Made by a program: the position numbers and the translations under genes. From Synaphobranchus kaupii (Eukaryota; Chordata; Actinopteri; Anguilliformes; Synaphobranchidae), in contig CM056380.1 of the NCBI GenBank assembly GCA_029718625.1, positions 19,223,923 to 19,287,922 on the forward strand: a DNA stretch of 64,000 nucleotides, read 5' to 3'. A model generated the notes under the pieces. It was not told where the DNA came from, did no database searches, and saw only the letters and a program-made list of their open reading frames with translations. Position 1 is the stretch's first letter; the number at the start of each line of letters is the position of its first letter. Of the stretch, positions 45,284 to 57,205 are shown piece by piece.

Positions 45284-45325
45284 TGTGTGTGTGTCACAGT
45301 GTGTGTGTGTGTGTGTGTGTGTGTG
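45284..45325. repeat. (GT)n microsatellite
   Basis: GT dinucleotide run interrupted once by CACA. Confidence 0.95.
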
Positions 45326-47247
45326 CGTTTGCCTAGAATTCTCCATTAAATTATGCATTTAAACTCTGTTTTTATTTTGCAATGAGAAGTTTTCCGTACG
45401 CTACTCAAATCTAATAAACGTTTGACAGTTTTTTCCTGTGTAGGACCGCCGCATTTTAGAATTCATTATAAAGTGTCTGGGGGACCATACCTCGCATGCC
45501 GTTTAGGCTCCACTGTAAATTTGTGGCCACTGCATAAAACCTGAATATTTCAAATAGGAATCATGGCGCAATTTAAACGAATTTCTTTGCGGGCTTGCAG
45601 AAAACATGCTTGGAGTCAAAGGGGTTCTAGCGAACGTGTCAATCAAAGGGGTTCTAGCAGGGGTTCTTTCCTCTTGGGTTCAATGGGTCGCTCTGGTTCC
45701 TGATGACCACGCGGTCTCTGTCATAACCCTGTGCATTTTCCAGCAGACTGCAATAAATTACGAGGTGAGAGTGATGTTTTCACCCATGCGATGAACTCCG
45801 TACACTGGCTGAGCACCGTAGGGTGTTGTGGGTGTAGACGTTGGTTGTTGGGGGGTGTAGACGTAGGGTGTCTGGGGTGTAGATGGACACATGCAAAGCC
45901 GTGGTCAAGTAGGCTGACATTCAGGCCACCTTTAGGGCAGGAAAAGCCAGCTTCCGAGTTTGCCTCCTTGGGAGATGAGGACTATAATTGGAGATGAACG
46001 CCGGAATTGTGACCACAGCCTCAAATGCTGTTCTTTTTCATGACTCAAAAATCTGGCAGGATCCACAAGGATCCTCAATTCCAGCGATGTCTTATGCTGC
46101 GTTTGTTATGAACTCGGCAGCTTGTAGCTCCGACGTGGAAGTTTGGAGTCATGATCCAGTGGTCACTTCGTAGGCAACCATAGCTGTAGGCAAGAAGCTG
46201 TCGCTAGCTCTAATACTTTCAGAGCTCTAAACTGCGTCCTACTGAAAATGTAGGCTACTCTTTCGTTCACGTGTTATTTACTTCACGCAAAGAGCTATAG
46301 GGTTTCTCAGATGTAGCTTTGCTCTTAGAAAGCTAAATGCTTTTAATTATACTCAGGCAAGTGTTCAGTGCAATACGAAGATTAGGGAAAGGACGCTCGG
46401 AGCTGCAGCGACTGTGTATTATTGTGCCAAACTCGGCCGAGAATCCGGACCCAGTGAACGTCACGATAGCATATGGTTCCTTCACGGATTCGTTCCTCTC
46501 ATTCACGTAACTTTCCACTGCTCTCGGTCACACACAGATGGGAGGGGCTCGGAGAGCATGCCCCGCTCAAGTGGATCAATGCTGCCATTGGCTAATGGCT
46601 TGTTAAATAGGAGTAGCTGCAACTTCAGCGAATGGGAAGCTCGCAATTGAGAGAGGAACCAAAGGAATGAATCCAGACACGGTGGTGAGTCAGTTCCTTT
46701 CGTTCACCAAACGGATTAGTTCAAAAGGAACTAATTGTTCACAAACGACACACCACTACGGTTTAGTTTCCAGTGCCAAAAATGCCCAACACAGCCCCAT
46801 TCTGGTCATAAAAGGTCATTTATTACCAACCAGTCAGCCTAACAATGTATGAGAACATTTACAGGGTCACATGAATTACTACAACTGTCTCCTATATAAA
46901 CATATGCCAGCCCATGGATTACTATGTGGGACTGCCATGTCATCCATTTATGTCACTATATTAGCTATGCTGGTTCACCCAACATAATGAATGGCTGGGC
47001 CACACATGAAAGCTTCTATTATAATGTAGTATAAATTCCTAGTCATGTTACAGTCTTGCCGTAATCAAGGGTGACCTGCACCTAAAAAACACTGAAGGGG
47101 CACTGAGGAATAATGATAGGAGTTGATAACAAGACCCTGTTTAGAGAATAGTTTTGAGGGAGTATACAGTCATCTCACAATAGTCATAATTGATATTTTG
47201 GACATATAATAACATTTTGAAATAAAAGAAATGTATTTATTTATACA
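45326..47247. other. No gene; possible hAT end near 46755
   Basis: No supported gene. A duplicated AAAGGGGTTCTAGC motif lies at about 45618-45655. The segment ending GAACTAATTGTTCACAAACG then ACACACCACTA near 46755 resembles the terminus of a hAT-type element, but no left end was found. Confidence 0.4.
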
Positions 47248-47520
47248 CTGCCCGGCCAAAAAAAAAGTCGTCATTGCACCCGTCATGCATAGTGCCCACT
47301 GTACAAGCCTCTGGAGGCAGTGTTATGATCTGGGGTTGCATCAGTTGGTCAGGTCTAGGCTCAGCAACATTATGCAGCAATAAAATGAAGTCAGCGAAGT
47401 ACCTGAATGTACTGAATGACCAGGTTATCCCATCAATGGGCATATGCCAGGATGACAATGCCAAGATTCATCGGGCTCAAATTGTGAAATCGCCAACCCC
47501 ACCTTTTAGTTTTCTTGCTT
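47248..47520 (+). pseudogene. Tc1-like fossil with transposase scrap
   Basis: Starts with a Tc1-type terminus (ACACTGCCCGGCCAAAAAAA) and then jumps directly into catalytic-domain sequence: [34 protein letters not shown] and the second catalytic motif in degraded form, [11 protein letters not shown]. The first catalytic motif, the third (NPIE) and the whole N-terminal half are missing, so this is an internal-deletion derivative. No right terminus was seen. Confidence 0.75.
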
Positions 47521-47619
47521 GCTATCTACCTACCCTGCAGAGTCTTGCATTTGGGTCCAGTCCAGTACTCAGCCATAACATACGGAAGAACGGTGCCACA
47601 TGGAACTTCATATTTTGCC

Positions 47620-47622
<3 letters not shown>

Positions 47623-47655
<33 letters not shown>
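47623..47655. repeat. (AT)n microsatellite
   Basis: AT run directly abutting the Tc1 terminus at 47656, so a TA-rich target site was probably used or expanded. Confidence 0.9.
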
Positions 47656-47658
<3 letters not shown>

Positions 47659-47880
47659 TGCATCCGGAAAGTATTCACAGCGCTTCACTTTTTCCACATT
47701 TTGTTCTGTTACAGCCTTATTCCAAAATTGATTAAATTCATTTTTTCCCTCAAAATTCTACACACAACACCCCATAATGACAATGTGAAAAAAGTTTTTT
47801 TGAGATTTTTGCAAATTTATTAAAAATAAAAAAATAAAATTTCTCATTTACATAAGTATTCATACCCTTTGCTTTAACGT
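47656..47880 (+). mobile_element. Tc1 left-end fragment (CAGTGCATCCGGAAAG type)
   Basis: Starts CAGTGCATCCGGAAAGTATT and continues CACAGCGCTTCACTTTTTCC and CCCATAATGACAATGTGAAA, the left terminal repeat of a widespread fish Tc1 family. It stops at about 47880, before any coding region, and passes into an unrelated Tc1 scrap. Confidence 0.85.
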
Positions 47881-47894
47881 ATTTTTAAAGTATC

Positions 47895-48022
47895 ATATTT
47901 CATATTTGGTCGCATATCCTTTACATGCTGTTACTTCCTGAAGTCTGTGACCATCAACATCAAAAAACTGTCGATATCTTATTTTCAGGTACTGTTACAA
48001 GCGATACTATAACTTCCCTCCG
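47895..48022 (-). mobile_element. Tc1 transposase C-terminus fused to module X
   Basis: On the minus strand, about 47953-47895 reads the final codons of a Tc1 transposase (ending AAAGGATATGCGACCAAATA). It is followed on the plus strand by TCGATATCTTATTTTCAGGT, the start of module X, up to about 48022. The same junction is found at 43293 and 53079. Confidence 0.65.
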
Positions 48023-48680
48023 AAGTGTCTGCACAAAGGGGTTAAAAAGCATGATTGAGTAGCATTTGAGTAGCATAATGTTTTTACACCCTAATCATGT
48101 GTCTTATAGACTCATTTGTTCCTGTAATGAATCAAGCACAAGATGAAACAATATAAAAAGATGTTCTCAGTTTGTAGAAATTATGTCACTTGGTACATTA
48201 GATTCTGTTATCAAACACAAATGACTTGCCGAGCATGTTAAATGTGACTTCAATACCTCACTTGACTGCATTAATTATGGTGCTTTGTTTCCAATTAGCT
48301 ACCAGTGTTCTTTTACTTGGTTTAATGTGTTTGCAGTGTGTTGTATTTTTTTGTATAATGAAAAACAGCTCATAGCCGATTTGCATTGTTTCTTTGCTCT
48401 GGGCCATATTGAAACTTGCTTCTATTTACAGCAATACATGGGAGGGAGAAATAAGATCCTACTGTATCACTTGATTGGTTTAAATGCAGATGGCAATGCT
48501 GGAAACTGAGCAGTTTTGTCTCTGGAGTTTGTGTTATATTTATTGTTCATCTCACACATTGTTCTCATTGGGTAGAGTATTAATAATGTCTTGTGAAGCA
48601 GTCATAGCCTTGTGCAATAGTAGTTATCTTACTTTTTGTCTTGGGCTCAAGTTTTTTTTCTTCTTTTTTTTCAAGACAGC
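48023..48680. other. No gene recognised
   Basis: No supported gene; T-rich run at 48652-48672 just before the next minisatellite. Confidence 0.5.
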
Positions 48681-49108
48681 ACAGGTTTATGCACCAGAGT
48701 AACAGGGGATTTAAACAGTGCAGGTTTATGCACCAGAGTAACAGAGGATTTAAACAGTGCAGGTTTATGCACCAGAGTAACAGGGGATTTAAACAGTGCA
48801 GGTTTATGCACCAGAGTAACAGAGGATTTAAACAGTGCAGGTTTATGCACCAGAGTAACAGGGGATTTAAACAGTGCAGGTTTATGCACCAGAGTAACAG
48901 AGGATTTAAACAGTGCAGGTTTATGCACCAGAGTAACAGAGGATTTAAACAGTGCAGGTTTATGCACCAGAGTAACAGAGGATGTAAACAGTGCAGGTTT
49001 ATGCACCAGAGTAACAGAGGATGTAAACAGTGCAGGTTTATGCACCAGAGTAACAGAGGATTTAAACAGTGCAGGTTTATGCACCAGAGTAACAGAGGAT
49101 TTAAAAAG
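48681..49108. repeat. 39-bp minisatellite, eleven copies
   Basis: Units start every 39 bp from 48681 to 49071: GCAGGTTTATGCACCAGAGT followed by AACAGRGGATTTAAACAGT. Point variants (GGGG/GAGG and TTTAA/TGTAA) alternate between units. Since 39 is a multiple of three, several frames stay open on both strands with 13-residue periods (GLCTRVTEDLNSA on plus, LNPLLLWCINLHC on minus). Reading-frame openness on both strands argues for a repeat artefact over a gene. Confidence 0.96.
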
Positions 49109-50025
49109 ATGCCTCGAGAGGGTAAGGGCGCAGAGGGGATTTCAACGGCTGTTAAATGTTGGCTTAGAACTGAACGTGACTCCGGCTGGGAATCAAGCTC
49201 ATTTCGGCAGAGTCGGGGACCCAAAGACCCAGCGGTGTAGCCTAATGCCAGCTGTGATTTGTTAAGGGCCTGGAGAGCAGAGGATGCTGGGATGTGACAG
49301 GGAAGAACATAGAGAGCCACTGGAATTAGTATGTTCACCGTATCTATCCTCAAACTAAGGTTTACCTGGATATCAGGGGTTTTCCTGCATAGAGAATTCC
49401 ACCTTGCCACCTTGACAAAGCTGTGACTGGTGTTGGCAATAATAAAGCCTGTTTCATTTGAAAACATTTGCCATTAAATTACTAAATGGAAAAGGCTCCA
49501 AATAATGGGTGATGCTTTGCTGAACTAATTATATTGTAATAGCCTAATAAAAAAATGCACCCCCTCGCAAAGCAGCCGATGACATCTGACATCGGCGATG
49601 TTTGATTGGCCGATGTAACGATGTGAAATTTGTTGACATCGAACAACCCTACTTTGGACAAACATTTCTCAACTAAGTAAAGAAAAAAAATTATGCAATT
49701 CCCATTATGTTCTCAGCTGTGGGGAATTCAAAATCCTATTACAAAAAACACAGATTCTAAATAAACAGGGGTGTGGCAAATCAGATTCTTGTAAATGTCT
49801 AGTTTGTAAATCTGTTGAGATTCACATCGCTGTGTTGTCATAAAATTTGTTCCTGGGTATAATTATTACATGCACAACCAAAATTGGGGTCATTTGAATA
49901 TAAGGCAATACAAATATCCATGCATATGTTTTTCTCCTGCAAGAGGAAAGAATTCTAACTCAGTAAGTGGGGTGGAATGGATTCTCAGAATGTCAGTATA
50001 AAATATAATGTCAATCTACAATATG
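49109..50025. other. No gene recognised
   Basis: No supported gene. The stretch at about 49560-49650 with repeated GACATCGGCGATG-like motifs, ending CATCGAACAACCCTA, resembles a hAT terminus; only this end was seen. Confidence 0.4.
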
Positions 50026-50399
50026 CAGTGCCCTCCACAATTATTGGCACCCCTGGTAAAGATTAGTTAAAAGGGTTATAAAAAATTCACCGTTTGGTGA
50101 ATTAGCTTAATCTCACACTGAAAAAATGAGAAAAATCCAACCTTTAATTGAAGTAAATTTATTCTGAGTAAAAAAAAAATCCCTCATCAAGAAATAATTA
50201 TTTTTAACAAAACCAGGTGTGCCACAATTATTGGCACCCCCAGAAATTCTTATGAACAAAATGTAACTGAAGCATTTTTTCCATTTATATTTGAATTTTT
50301 AAAGTTGATCAAAGTTGTTTAGGAACTTTCAAGAAGTAATCCATTACTATATTGGGGTATAAATGACCAAAGAGAAAACTGAGGAGTGTCACAGAGCGG

Positions 50400-50707
50400 T
50401 AACGGCATTTGTGGTGAAAGGACTACACCCGTTCTCAATTGCCGAATCTCCATCATTTAGGTAGGCAAGGTTTAAAAAAAAAAAAAAAGATTTTTATTTA
50501 TTTATTATTTTTTTCTGTGGATCATACATTTTTATTGTATGTATTTACTTTGTTAATGTTCAGTTAACGCTTAAAAGAATAAAGATATTTTTGTTATCTA
50601 AACATTTGACCTCTTTTTTTACCATACTGGAATCGAAACTCGGAATCGATAAGCAGAACCAGAACCGGAACCGGAATCGATAAAATTCAAACGGTACCCA
50701 ACCCTAA
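50400..50707. mobile_element. hAT-type relic inside Tc1 element D
   Basis: Sequence unlike the Tc1 leader with AT-rich runs and a right end ACCGGAATCGATAAAATTCA followed by AACGGTACCCAACCCTA. The ATCGATAA subterminal motifs and AACCCTA end are typical of a fish hAT group, similar to the element that starts at 63506. Left end and target duplication not resolved. Confidence 0.55.
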
Positions 50708-51420
50708 AGATAAGAGAACACACAAATCAAATGAGGGAAAAGTCAGGGAATGGCTATAAAAAATAGCTACTCACCTGAAAATGCCCATATCTACCGTTAG
50801 GGCAATATTTAAAAAGTTAAAAGCAACTGGAACTGTTAAAAACTTGCCTGGAAGAGGACCCAAGTTTATTTTGCCCCCATGCACAGTGAGGAGGATGGTA
50901 AGAGAGGCAAAACAAATCCCCAAGGATCACTGTTGGAGAATTACAGAGGAAAGTAGCATCTTGGGGTCATCAAGTCTTCAAAACTACCATTAGACGTCAC
51001 CTCCATGCCAACAAATTATTTGGATCTGAATCTGGCTGCCAGAAAACTAAAACTGGGTCGTCGTTGGATCTTCCAGCATAACAATGATCCAAAACATACG
51101 TCCAAATCAACACAAAAATGGTTAACCTAACACAAAATCAAGCTTCTGCCATGGCCATCTCAGTCCCCTGACCTGAACCCCATTGAAAACCTGTGGGCTG
51201 AGCTGAAGAGGAGAGTGCACAAGAGAGGACCTAGGACTCTGGATGATCTGGAGAGATTCTGTAAAGAGGAATAGTCTCAGATTCCATGCTCTGTATTCTC
51301 CAACCTTATTAGATGTTAAGGGAGAAGACTCAGTGCTGTTTTATTGGCAAAGGGAGGTTGTACAAAATATTAAATGCTGGGGTGCCAATAATTGTGGCAC
51401 ACATGGTTTTGTTAAAAATA
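50708..51420 (+). pseudogene. Transposase remnant of Tc1 element D
   Basis: Decayed DD34E transposase. The helix-turn-helix part reads ISTVRAIFKKLKATGTVKNL and PGRGPKFILPPCTVRRMVRE, then IPKDHCWRITEE. After about 50990 the sequence jumps to [20 protein letters not shown] (second catalytic region, with N in place of the usual first D of DND), [20 protein letters not shown] (third catalytic glutamate) and [16 protein letters not shown], followed by a stop. The region with the first catalytic motif and the glycine-rich box is deleted. Nonfunctional. Confidence 0.87.
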
Positions 51421-51428
51421 ATTATTTC

Positions 51429-51852
51429 TGTCAGGACAACTCACGTATTTAAATGAAATGTTAATGAATGAATGTGCTGCATAATTATTTTAGTTTGGCG
51501 GTAAATGGATCTGCTTTAGTACTGCTCCGGAGCACAGGCATCTTCCCCCGCATCTTCCCCCGCTAAAAAGGAGATGACCAGAAACCCCCCATACTAAAGC
51601 AGATCCAAACAACAGGTGGAAGCTGGGGCGGTGGAGGGTGACAGCAAATTTCTTTTAACACAAGCCATAAGCAACAAAGAGCAGCGCATCAGCATTCAGA
51701 CAGTACAGAGAGAACGAATACTTGGCTTAAAAAGGGCGCTCCATTAGAGGTGTGTGCATGTGATTGGTTGAGTATGTGACGCGTGATTGCTTGGCTACAG
51801 CGAGAGGTTCTCCGACAAAACTTGCTTTGCGCACTTTGTTTGCGACGTTCCA
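51429..51852. mobile_element. Short LTR-like unit with 4-5 bp duplication
   Basis: A 424-bp unit beginning TGTCAGGACAACTCACG and ending GCGACGTTCCA, flanked by TTTC (or ATTTC if the last A is counted in the duplication). The sister MITE at 38188 has the uninterrupted sequence GATTATTTCTTGATGAGGG, confirming an insertion. It contains a tandem CATCTTCCCCCG. TG...CA ends fit a solo LTR; another class of element is possible. Confidence 0.65.
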
Positions 51853-52756
51853 TTTCTTGATGAGGGATTTTTTTTCTTAGAATGAATTTACTTCAATTAA
51901 TGGTAGGATTTTTCTCATTTTTTCAGTATGAGATTAAGCTAATTCACCAAATGGTGAATTTTTTATAACCCTTTTTACTCATCTTTACCAGGGGTGCCAA
52001 TAATTGTGGAGGGCACTGTAAATCAGATGCTTTTCAAATAACATTTTCCCCCTAGGAATTGTGGCTGGGATTTAACCCCTGAACGATTTTGGCTGAGATA
52101 CCAACTTTGCCTGATTATGAGCCAGGACAAACCTGGATGTGAAGTGCAGCTTTTACAGCAGAAGCCATTATTCCAGTCATTTTCATAATGAGTCATTATT
52201 ATTTCCAAGAGAACGACCAACCACCCAAATTTTCATCTTAAGACTTAATTGAATTTTAGGCCTATTTTTTTGCGTGCAAGACAATTTTCATTCCTATTAT
52301 AACTTTCCCTGGATTGGGATTTCATAGCATGTCATGCTTTGTATCTACAGTTTAGAGTTGGCACACTGCAGATTAGCCCTCACTTGGGGAATCAAGGTTA
52401 GATCTGGTCAGAACAGTCGACTCTATTGCAATGCTGAACAGTCACATTATGGAGATTTGTATTGCCTTATATTCAAATGACCCAAATTTTGGCTGTCCAT
52501 GTAATAATTATACCCCAGCAACAATTTGTATGATAACACAGCAATGTGAATCATAACAGATTTAGAAACTAGACATTTAGAAGAATCTGATTCACCACAC
52601 CCACACCATATCTATTTAGTATCTGTGTTTTGAATTCCCCACAGTCAATATAGGCACAATTCTTTCCCTTTACTTAGTTTAGCAATGTTTGTTCAAAGTA
52701 ATAATAATTTACTATTTATGTTTTGTTCTACGGTAGCTCCATAAAACATTTATATA

Positions 52757-53078
52757 CAGGGAGCAACATAATTCATTGGACAGTGACACATTTTTTGTTA
52801 TTTTGGTTCTGCACTCTAGCACTTTGAATTTGAAAGGATAAAATGAGGTTGAAGTGCAGACTGTCAGCTTTAATTTGAGGGTATTTTCATCCATATCGGA
52901 TGAAGCGTTTAGAAATTATAGAACCTTTAGTATATAGTCCCCCCCCCCCCCCCATTTTCGGACATTAAAAAATATTGGACAGTTTAACATAATGTAGAAT
53001 AAAGTAATCATTTTTACCATTTGGTCACATATCCTTTGCATGCCATGACCTCCTGATGTCTGTTACCCAACAATATCA
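52757..53078 (-). mobile_element. Tc1 3'-end fossil
   Basis: Minus-strand relative of 43293-43609: terminus CAGGGAGCAACATAATTCAT at 52757 after TA, then GGACAGTGACAC, untranslated sequence with a C16-type homopolymer near 52939-52955, and at about 53076-53022 the last codons of a Tc1 transposase (on minus: CATGGCATGCAAAGGATATG). No other coding sequence. Confidence 0.78.
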
Positions 53079-53430
53079 AAAAACTCTTGATATCTTATTT
53101 TATGGTACTCTTACAAGCGATACTATAACTTCTCTGCATTTGAATGGATCTTTATGGGAATTGGGGGGTGGGACTAGATTTAGCTGTAAATTATGCTGGA
53201 ACAGTATGGAATGGTTGGCAAAATGGCTGTAAGTCATCAAGAGGTATCAAACGAGCCTCAAACCATCACTCTGCTGCCAGATATGCAGTAGATATGGATG
53301 GATCACTTTAAGGGTTGCTTTTCCTGACAAATTTTCCTATTGAAAAATAAGTCGGGAGAAGAAACGCTTCAAGTTATCCATTCATATCTACTGCAGATCT
53401 GGCAGCAGAGTGATTACCACAGGTTGTGTC
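53079..53430. mobile_element. Module X, partial copy
   Basis: CTTGATATCTTATTTTATGG followed by ACTATAACTTCTCTGCATTT and GGGAATTGGGGGGTGGGACT matches module X at 42875-43292. It continues through AGATATGCAGTAGATATGGA to CATATCTACTGCAGATCTGG, then is lost, so one stem arm is missing. Confidence 0.65.
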
Positions 53431-53474
53431 TGTTTGCTCCTGCGCTTGAACCAATGTGCAAAGAACTAATTTCC

Positions 53475-53815
53475 ATCCATCTGTACATTATCTAACCTGC
53501 TTATTACTAGACAGGGTCGCAGGGGGCCAGAGCCTATCCCAGCATGCATTGGGTGAGAGGCAGGAATACACCCATCGCAGGGCACACACACCATTCACAC
53601 ACTTGTGCCCATGGGCAATTTAGAGACGTCAATTAGCCTAAACTGCATGTCTTTGGACTGTCGGAGGAATCCGGAGTGCCCGGAGGAAACCCACATGGAC
53701 ACGGGGAGAACATGCAAACTCCACACAGAAAGGCCCTTTGCCGGGATTCAAACTCTGTACCTTCTTGCTGCGAGGCGACAATGCTAACCCCTGCACCACC
53801 GCGCCACCCACACCC
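53475..53815 (-). mobile_element. tRNA-derived SINE
   Basis: On the minus strand the element starts near 53815 with GGTGGCGCGGTGGTGCAGGG (A-box-like) and has GAGTTTGAATCCC (B-box-like, 53743-53755). The body includes TTTGCATGTTCTCCCCGTGT and TCCAAAGACATGCAGTTTAG, and it ends in a GATGGATGG tail near 53475. This layout and wording are those of a very common fish SINE. It has presumably been moved by a LINE in trans. Promoter boxes show a few changes. Confidence 0.82.
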
Positions 53816-55841
53816 ACGTGCCAACTCATCGGATTGTTAAGAAAGCTGAAACTTTCTCTGATGCTTCTTGTTGATTATTCCCAAGAGGCTGGAAGGATGC
53901 CAGTACTGTGATAATTCTCCACAGTGGGATAGTCGGATGAACTGAGCCGTGTGGTCCCACTTGAAGCGTAACCAATTTTATTTATTGAGGAAACCAAAAT
54001 TATACTCATTAGGAGTGCTGTCATATCGCACGGGACGTTTGACTTTATGTTACTGTACTATACATTAGCTTCTACTCCTTAAGGCTAATGTTACTTTTTA
54101 AAAGTCAGAGGTGACAGTTGTACTATTTAGGAAGTTGAATGGGAGACAGCTGTAAGGTAGTCTGTCTTTTTTTGTTGTGACATAAGATAGACCCTTAGGA
54201 AAAATGTTGATTTGCAATATCATTCCTGTTTTTTTACATTCTGAAAATGTCTGAGCACTGTGACGCGTTCTCCAGGGTCTCTGATGCACAGAATATGCCG
54301 AAATGACCTAATCCAAGCTGTTACCTCCCACTTGTCAGCCATGTCAGGTTAGGAGGGGGGGGTTTGGGTATTGGGGGGGGAGGAGTATTGCGTATTCAGC
54401 GAAGCGCTCATGTGTGGCTTCACCGTCTCCTGCAGACAGATGCTGTACAGCTGTGCCTGCATACCGTTGTCTCCCAGCTGTTTCGTCACGCGTGGCTGGG
54501 GCCAGAGTTTTTTTTCACAGAATGCTGCATCCACATTTTTTCAGGCCACTGGCGCTAAAGGGGGGCCCTGCATTAAATCAGGAGCCCAGGCCATTGCCCC
54601 AACCCCCCACCCCCCCACTCCATCACCGGGGGGTCACCCAGGTCTGCCAGATGTGATGATGTCACAGATGCTACTTACCTACTGGCTCTTGTTATGTCAG
54701 TGCATAGCTAGTGTTAGCTGACATTGTAGATCCCTACCCTGACCTGGCATAAGTGTATTCAAAATAACTGAACTAATTATTAGTTTATAATTATTAACTA
54801 ATAATTAATTTAAATAATTGAACTCTTTATGTGCCATTGAAATTTGAAAGCACTACTGCAGATCGCTGAGAATTTACTGACCCAAAAACATGCAATCATA
54901 TGAATGATGATGCTCTGAATATTGTTGAAAATACATAGATACTTCTTTTAAAATGGTCAGTAATAAGCAGGAATTTTACTGGTATCTGAATGGTAAAATT
55001 ATTTCAAATAACAATTTGGCCCAGGTCTGTGGTGATTAGATATTGTAGTCCTGCCCTTTTGCGACCTGTAAGTGTACGTAGTGGTGAAATGTAATTAGGG
55101 TGTGCAGAGATGACACCATCTCAATGTGAATCTCGATAAGGGGGAGGGGGGCATGAGGTAGTGGTAAAATATCGACTAGGGGTGGGGTATCTGTCTAGCA
55201 CTTTCATTTAACAAATGCATATGTCAGTGTGTCGAGAAATGCATTAAAATGTGGTTTATTGTGCAACAAATTACTGTATAAACACATAAAACAGAGTAGA
55301 GTAGGCTATAAGATTCAAACGTTCTCAGGAAAAATTGAAATTCCAGTAGGAAAGGATTTGCAATGGCAAAAACACATTCTGGAGGAACTTTGATGTGCTT
55401 ACAAGCTATTTCAGTTTTTTTCTATATTTGAGCATGTCTGTTTTGATTTAATTCTAGCCTTTTTGCATCAGAGCTTGATATTGATAAGGCACAATTGCAT
55501 GTATGTTTCTTAGGGGTTTTTGACTGGGGTAGACCCACTGGCTGGCTGCAGAGTATCACAACTGCAGCCGAGAAATGTAATTGAAGAACAGAGAATATTT
55601 ATTGTGTCTCTTAAATAGTCGGGTAAACTCAAAAAGTAGTACTGTCTATAAACTACAAATTATGAATAAAAGAAAGAAATATGTCAATAGTTTACGCTTA
55701 TATCCAGTTTAGATGAAACAAAGTAAACATTAGCTTGTCTTCCTCCTGTAGTTCACAGCCTATCTTGGCATCATCACTTTCTTGAGGTGGCTTTTTTGAC
55801 GTACCATTAATGTGCATGTGGTGACTCTGCATCTCCTGGAC
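53816..55841. other. No gene recognised
   Basis: No supported gene. G-rich (54354-54384) and C-rich (54599-54619) tracts lie within a GC-richer patch at about 54350-54650 that shows no coding motif. Confidence 0.5.
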
Positions 55842-56023
55842 CAGAGGTGGAAATCCAGGGGACATAAAGTAAAAGTCCTCCCCAGTATTTTGCTCCAATC
55901 ACCTGGATTTGCGAATTAACATAATTATTCAGCAAGGAAGTAGAACCAATTAGTGAAATCAGCTGGCTGAGTCTATGGGTGGAAGAAACATATGGTAGGA
56001 CTTTTACTTTATGTCTCCTGGAC
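55842..56023. mobile_element. Short MITE (GACATAAAGTAAAAGTCC)
   Basis: Inverted arms CCAGGGGACATAAAGTAAAA followed by GTCCT (from about 55855) and the reverse complement ending CTTTATGTCTCCTGG near 56020. The left edge reads CAGAGGTGGAAAT, typical of hAT-type MITEs in fish. TCCTGGAC occurs just outside the left end and at the right end, possibly an 8-bp duplication, though it overlaps the arm sequence. About 180 bp, non-coding. Confidence 0.65.
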
Positions 56024-57205
56024 ATATCAGACATGACAAAATTGCTAGTTTGCTATGCACAGGTATTGAAGGGTAAGAAAATGGCTTATCTGATTGACCA
56101 CAATGAAGCCAAACCCCCACAGGTAATTTATTCCTTTTAAACCAACCTCTTTTACAACTGCGCAGCAGGTGCGCTGTGATCCATAGCCATGAAATTAGCA
56201 GAATTGACTTTGACATGCCTTAATTTGCTTTGACTGCGAAAACACGGCCCACAGGGTTCATGGCCCTGATAAAATGTGGCACAGTTTTCTATACAATTAA
56301 AAGCTTATCTGTAAATGCTGTCTACTCTTGTTTTAAAATATGAGACGGGCTTCTGAGGAGGTCCTTAGTAACATTGTGGAAGAACAGAAACTCACGATGG
56401 AAGCAGCTGATGTAATGCTGTGATGTAAGAGCTTTCACATGAGCTCAGAGATCCATTCAACTACATAAGTTAATTTAATGAGTCTAAAGTACATGTTTGC
56501 ACTTGGTATTTGGTCACCATTTGTTTTAGTTTTTCTCATCTCATTTACCTTTAATTTCTTCACTAATTAAATTTTCTTTTCTCGAGAGTGGGGCCTAGTT
56601 TGTGGTCTTAGAACCACAGTGTGTCACATGGTTGCAGGGAAAATGCACCTGACAGTGTGACTGACTGAGGGTGTTTCTGATTGGCTGTCTGAGGGTGTTT
56701 CTGATTGGCTGTCTGAGAGTGTTTCTGATTGCTCAAACAGGGCAGTGCAGGGGGGAATGGTAGCTGCCCTTGCTGATGTTTAGTAGGACTGTCCTAGGCC
56801 CGTCTGTGATTCCCTCTGTCAACAAACATGCGCCTGCCTCTGAATCAGGCATCACCAGCCAACGCTGCTATTCGTTCTGCAGCTGGGCTGCGCAGTCATC
56901 ATGTTGGAGGACTGCACATGCGCAGCTGATGCAGTGTTTGTGCCAGAGACCTTTTTTCCTGGTGGATTAAGGTCATCCATATACTAATAAGCTGTTTGTT
57001 TGCAACAACCTACACCGCCAAATGTCCCATCAGGCACCTCTTTCTCCCTTTCAGCACTAATGCTAAAAAAAACAACATGGCGTCCAATAAAATGGACTGC
57101 CCATTGGTAACACAGGGTGTGAAATCATCACTCCGCTATGACATTTGTGCCAGGATACGATGTACCAGACGTTATGTGATGCAATCTAAATTGAGATGTT
57201 AAAGG
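56024..57205. other. No gene; short direct repeat inside
   Basis: No supported gene. A triplicated CTGAGGGTGTTTCTGATTGG unit lies at about 56667-56731. Confidence 0.5.

Larger units (their letters stand above)
50026..52018 (+). mobile_element. Tc1-like element D, decayed, with two insertions
   Basis: Ends CAGTGCCCTCCACAATTATT and, read inward from the right, the same CAGTGCCCTCCACAATTATT followed by GGCACCCCTGGTAAAGATG. The right side has TA; the left flank reads TATG, so it is slightly altered. A hAT-type relic (about 50400-50707) and a short LTR-like unit (51429-51852) lie inside. The MITE at 38188-38557 is a deletion derivative of the same family. Confidence 0.88.

Noticed and set aside
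48580..49467. 295-codon minus ORF and 209/199-codon plus ORFs
   Set aside because: Read through the 39-bp repeat on both strands, with no conserved domain or start context.
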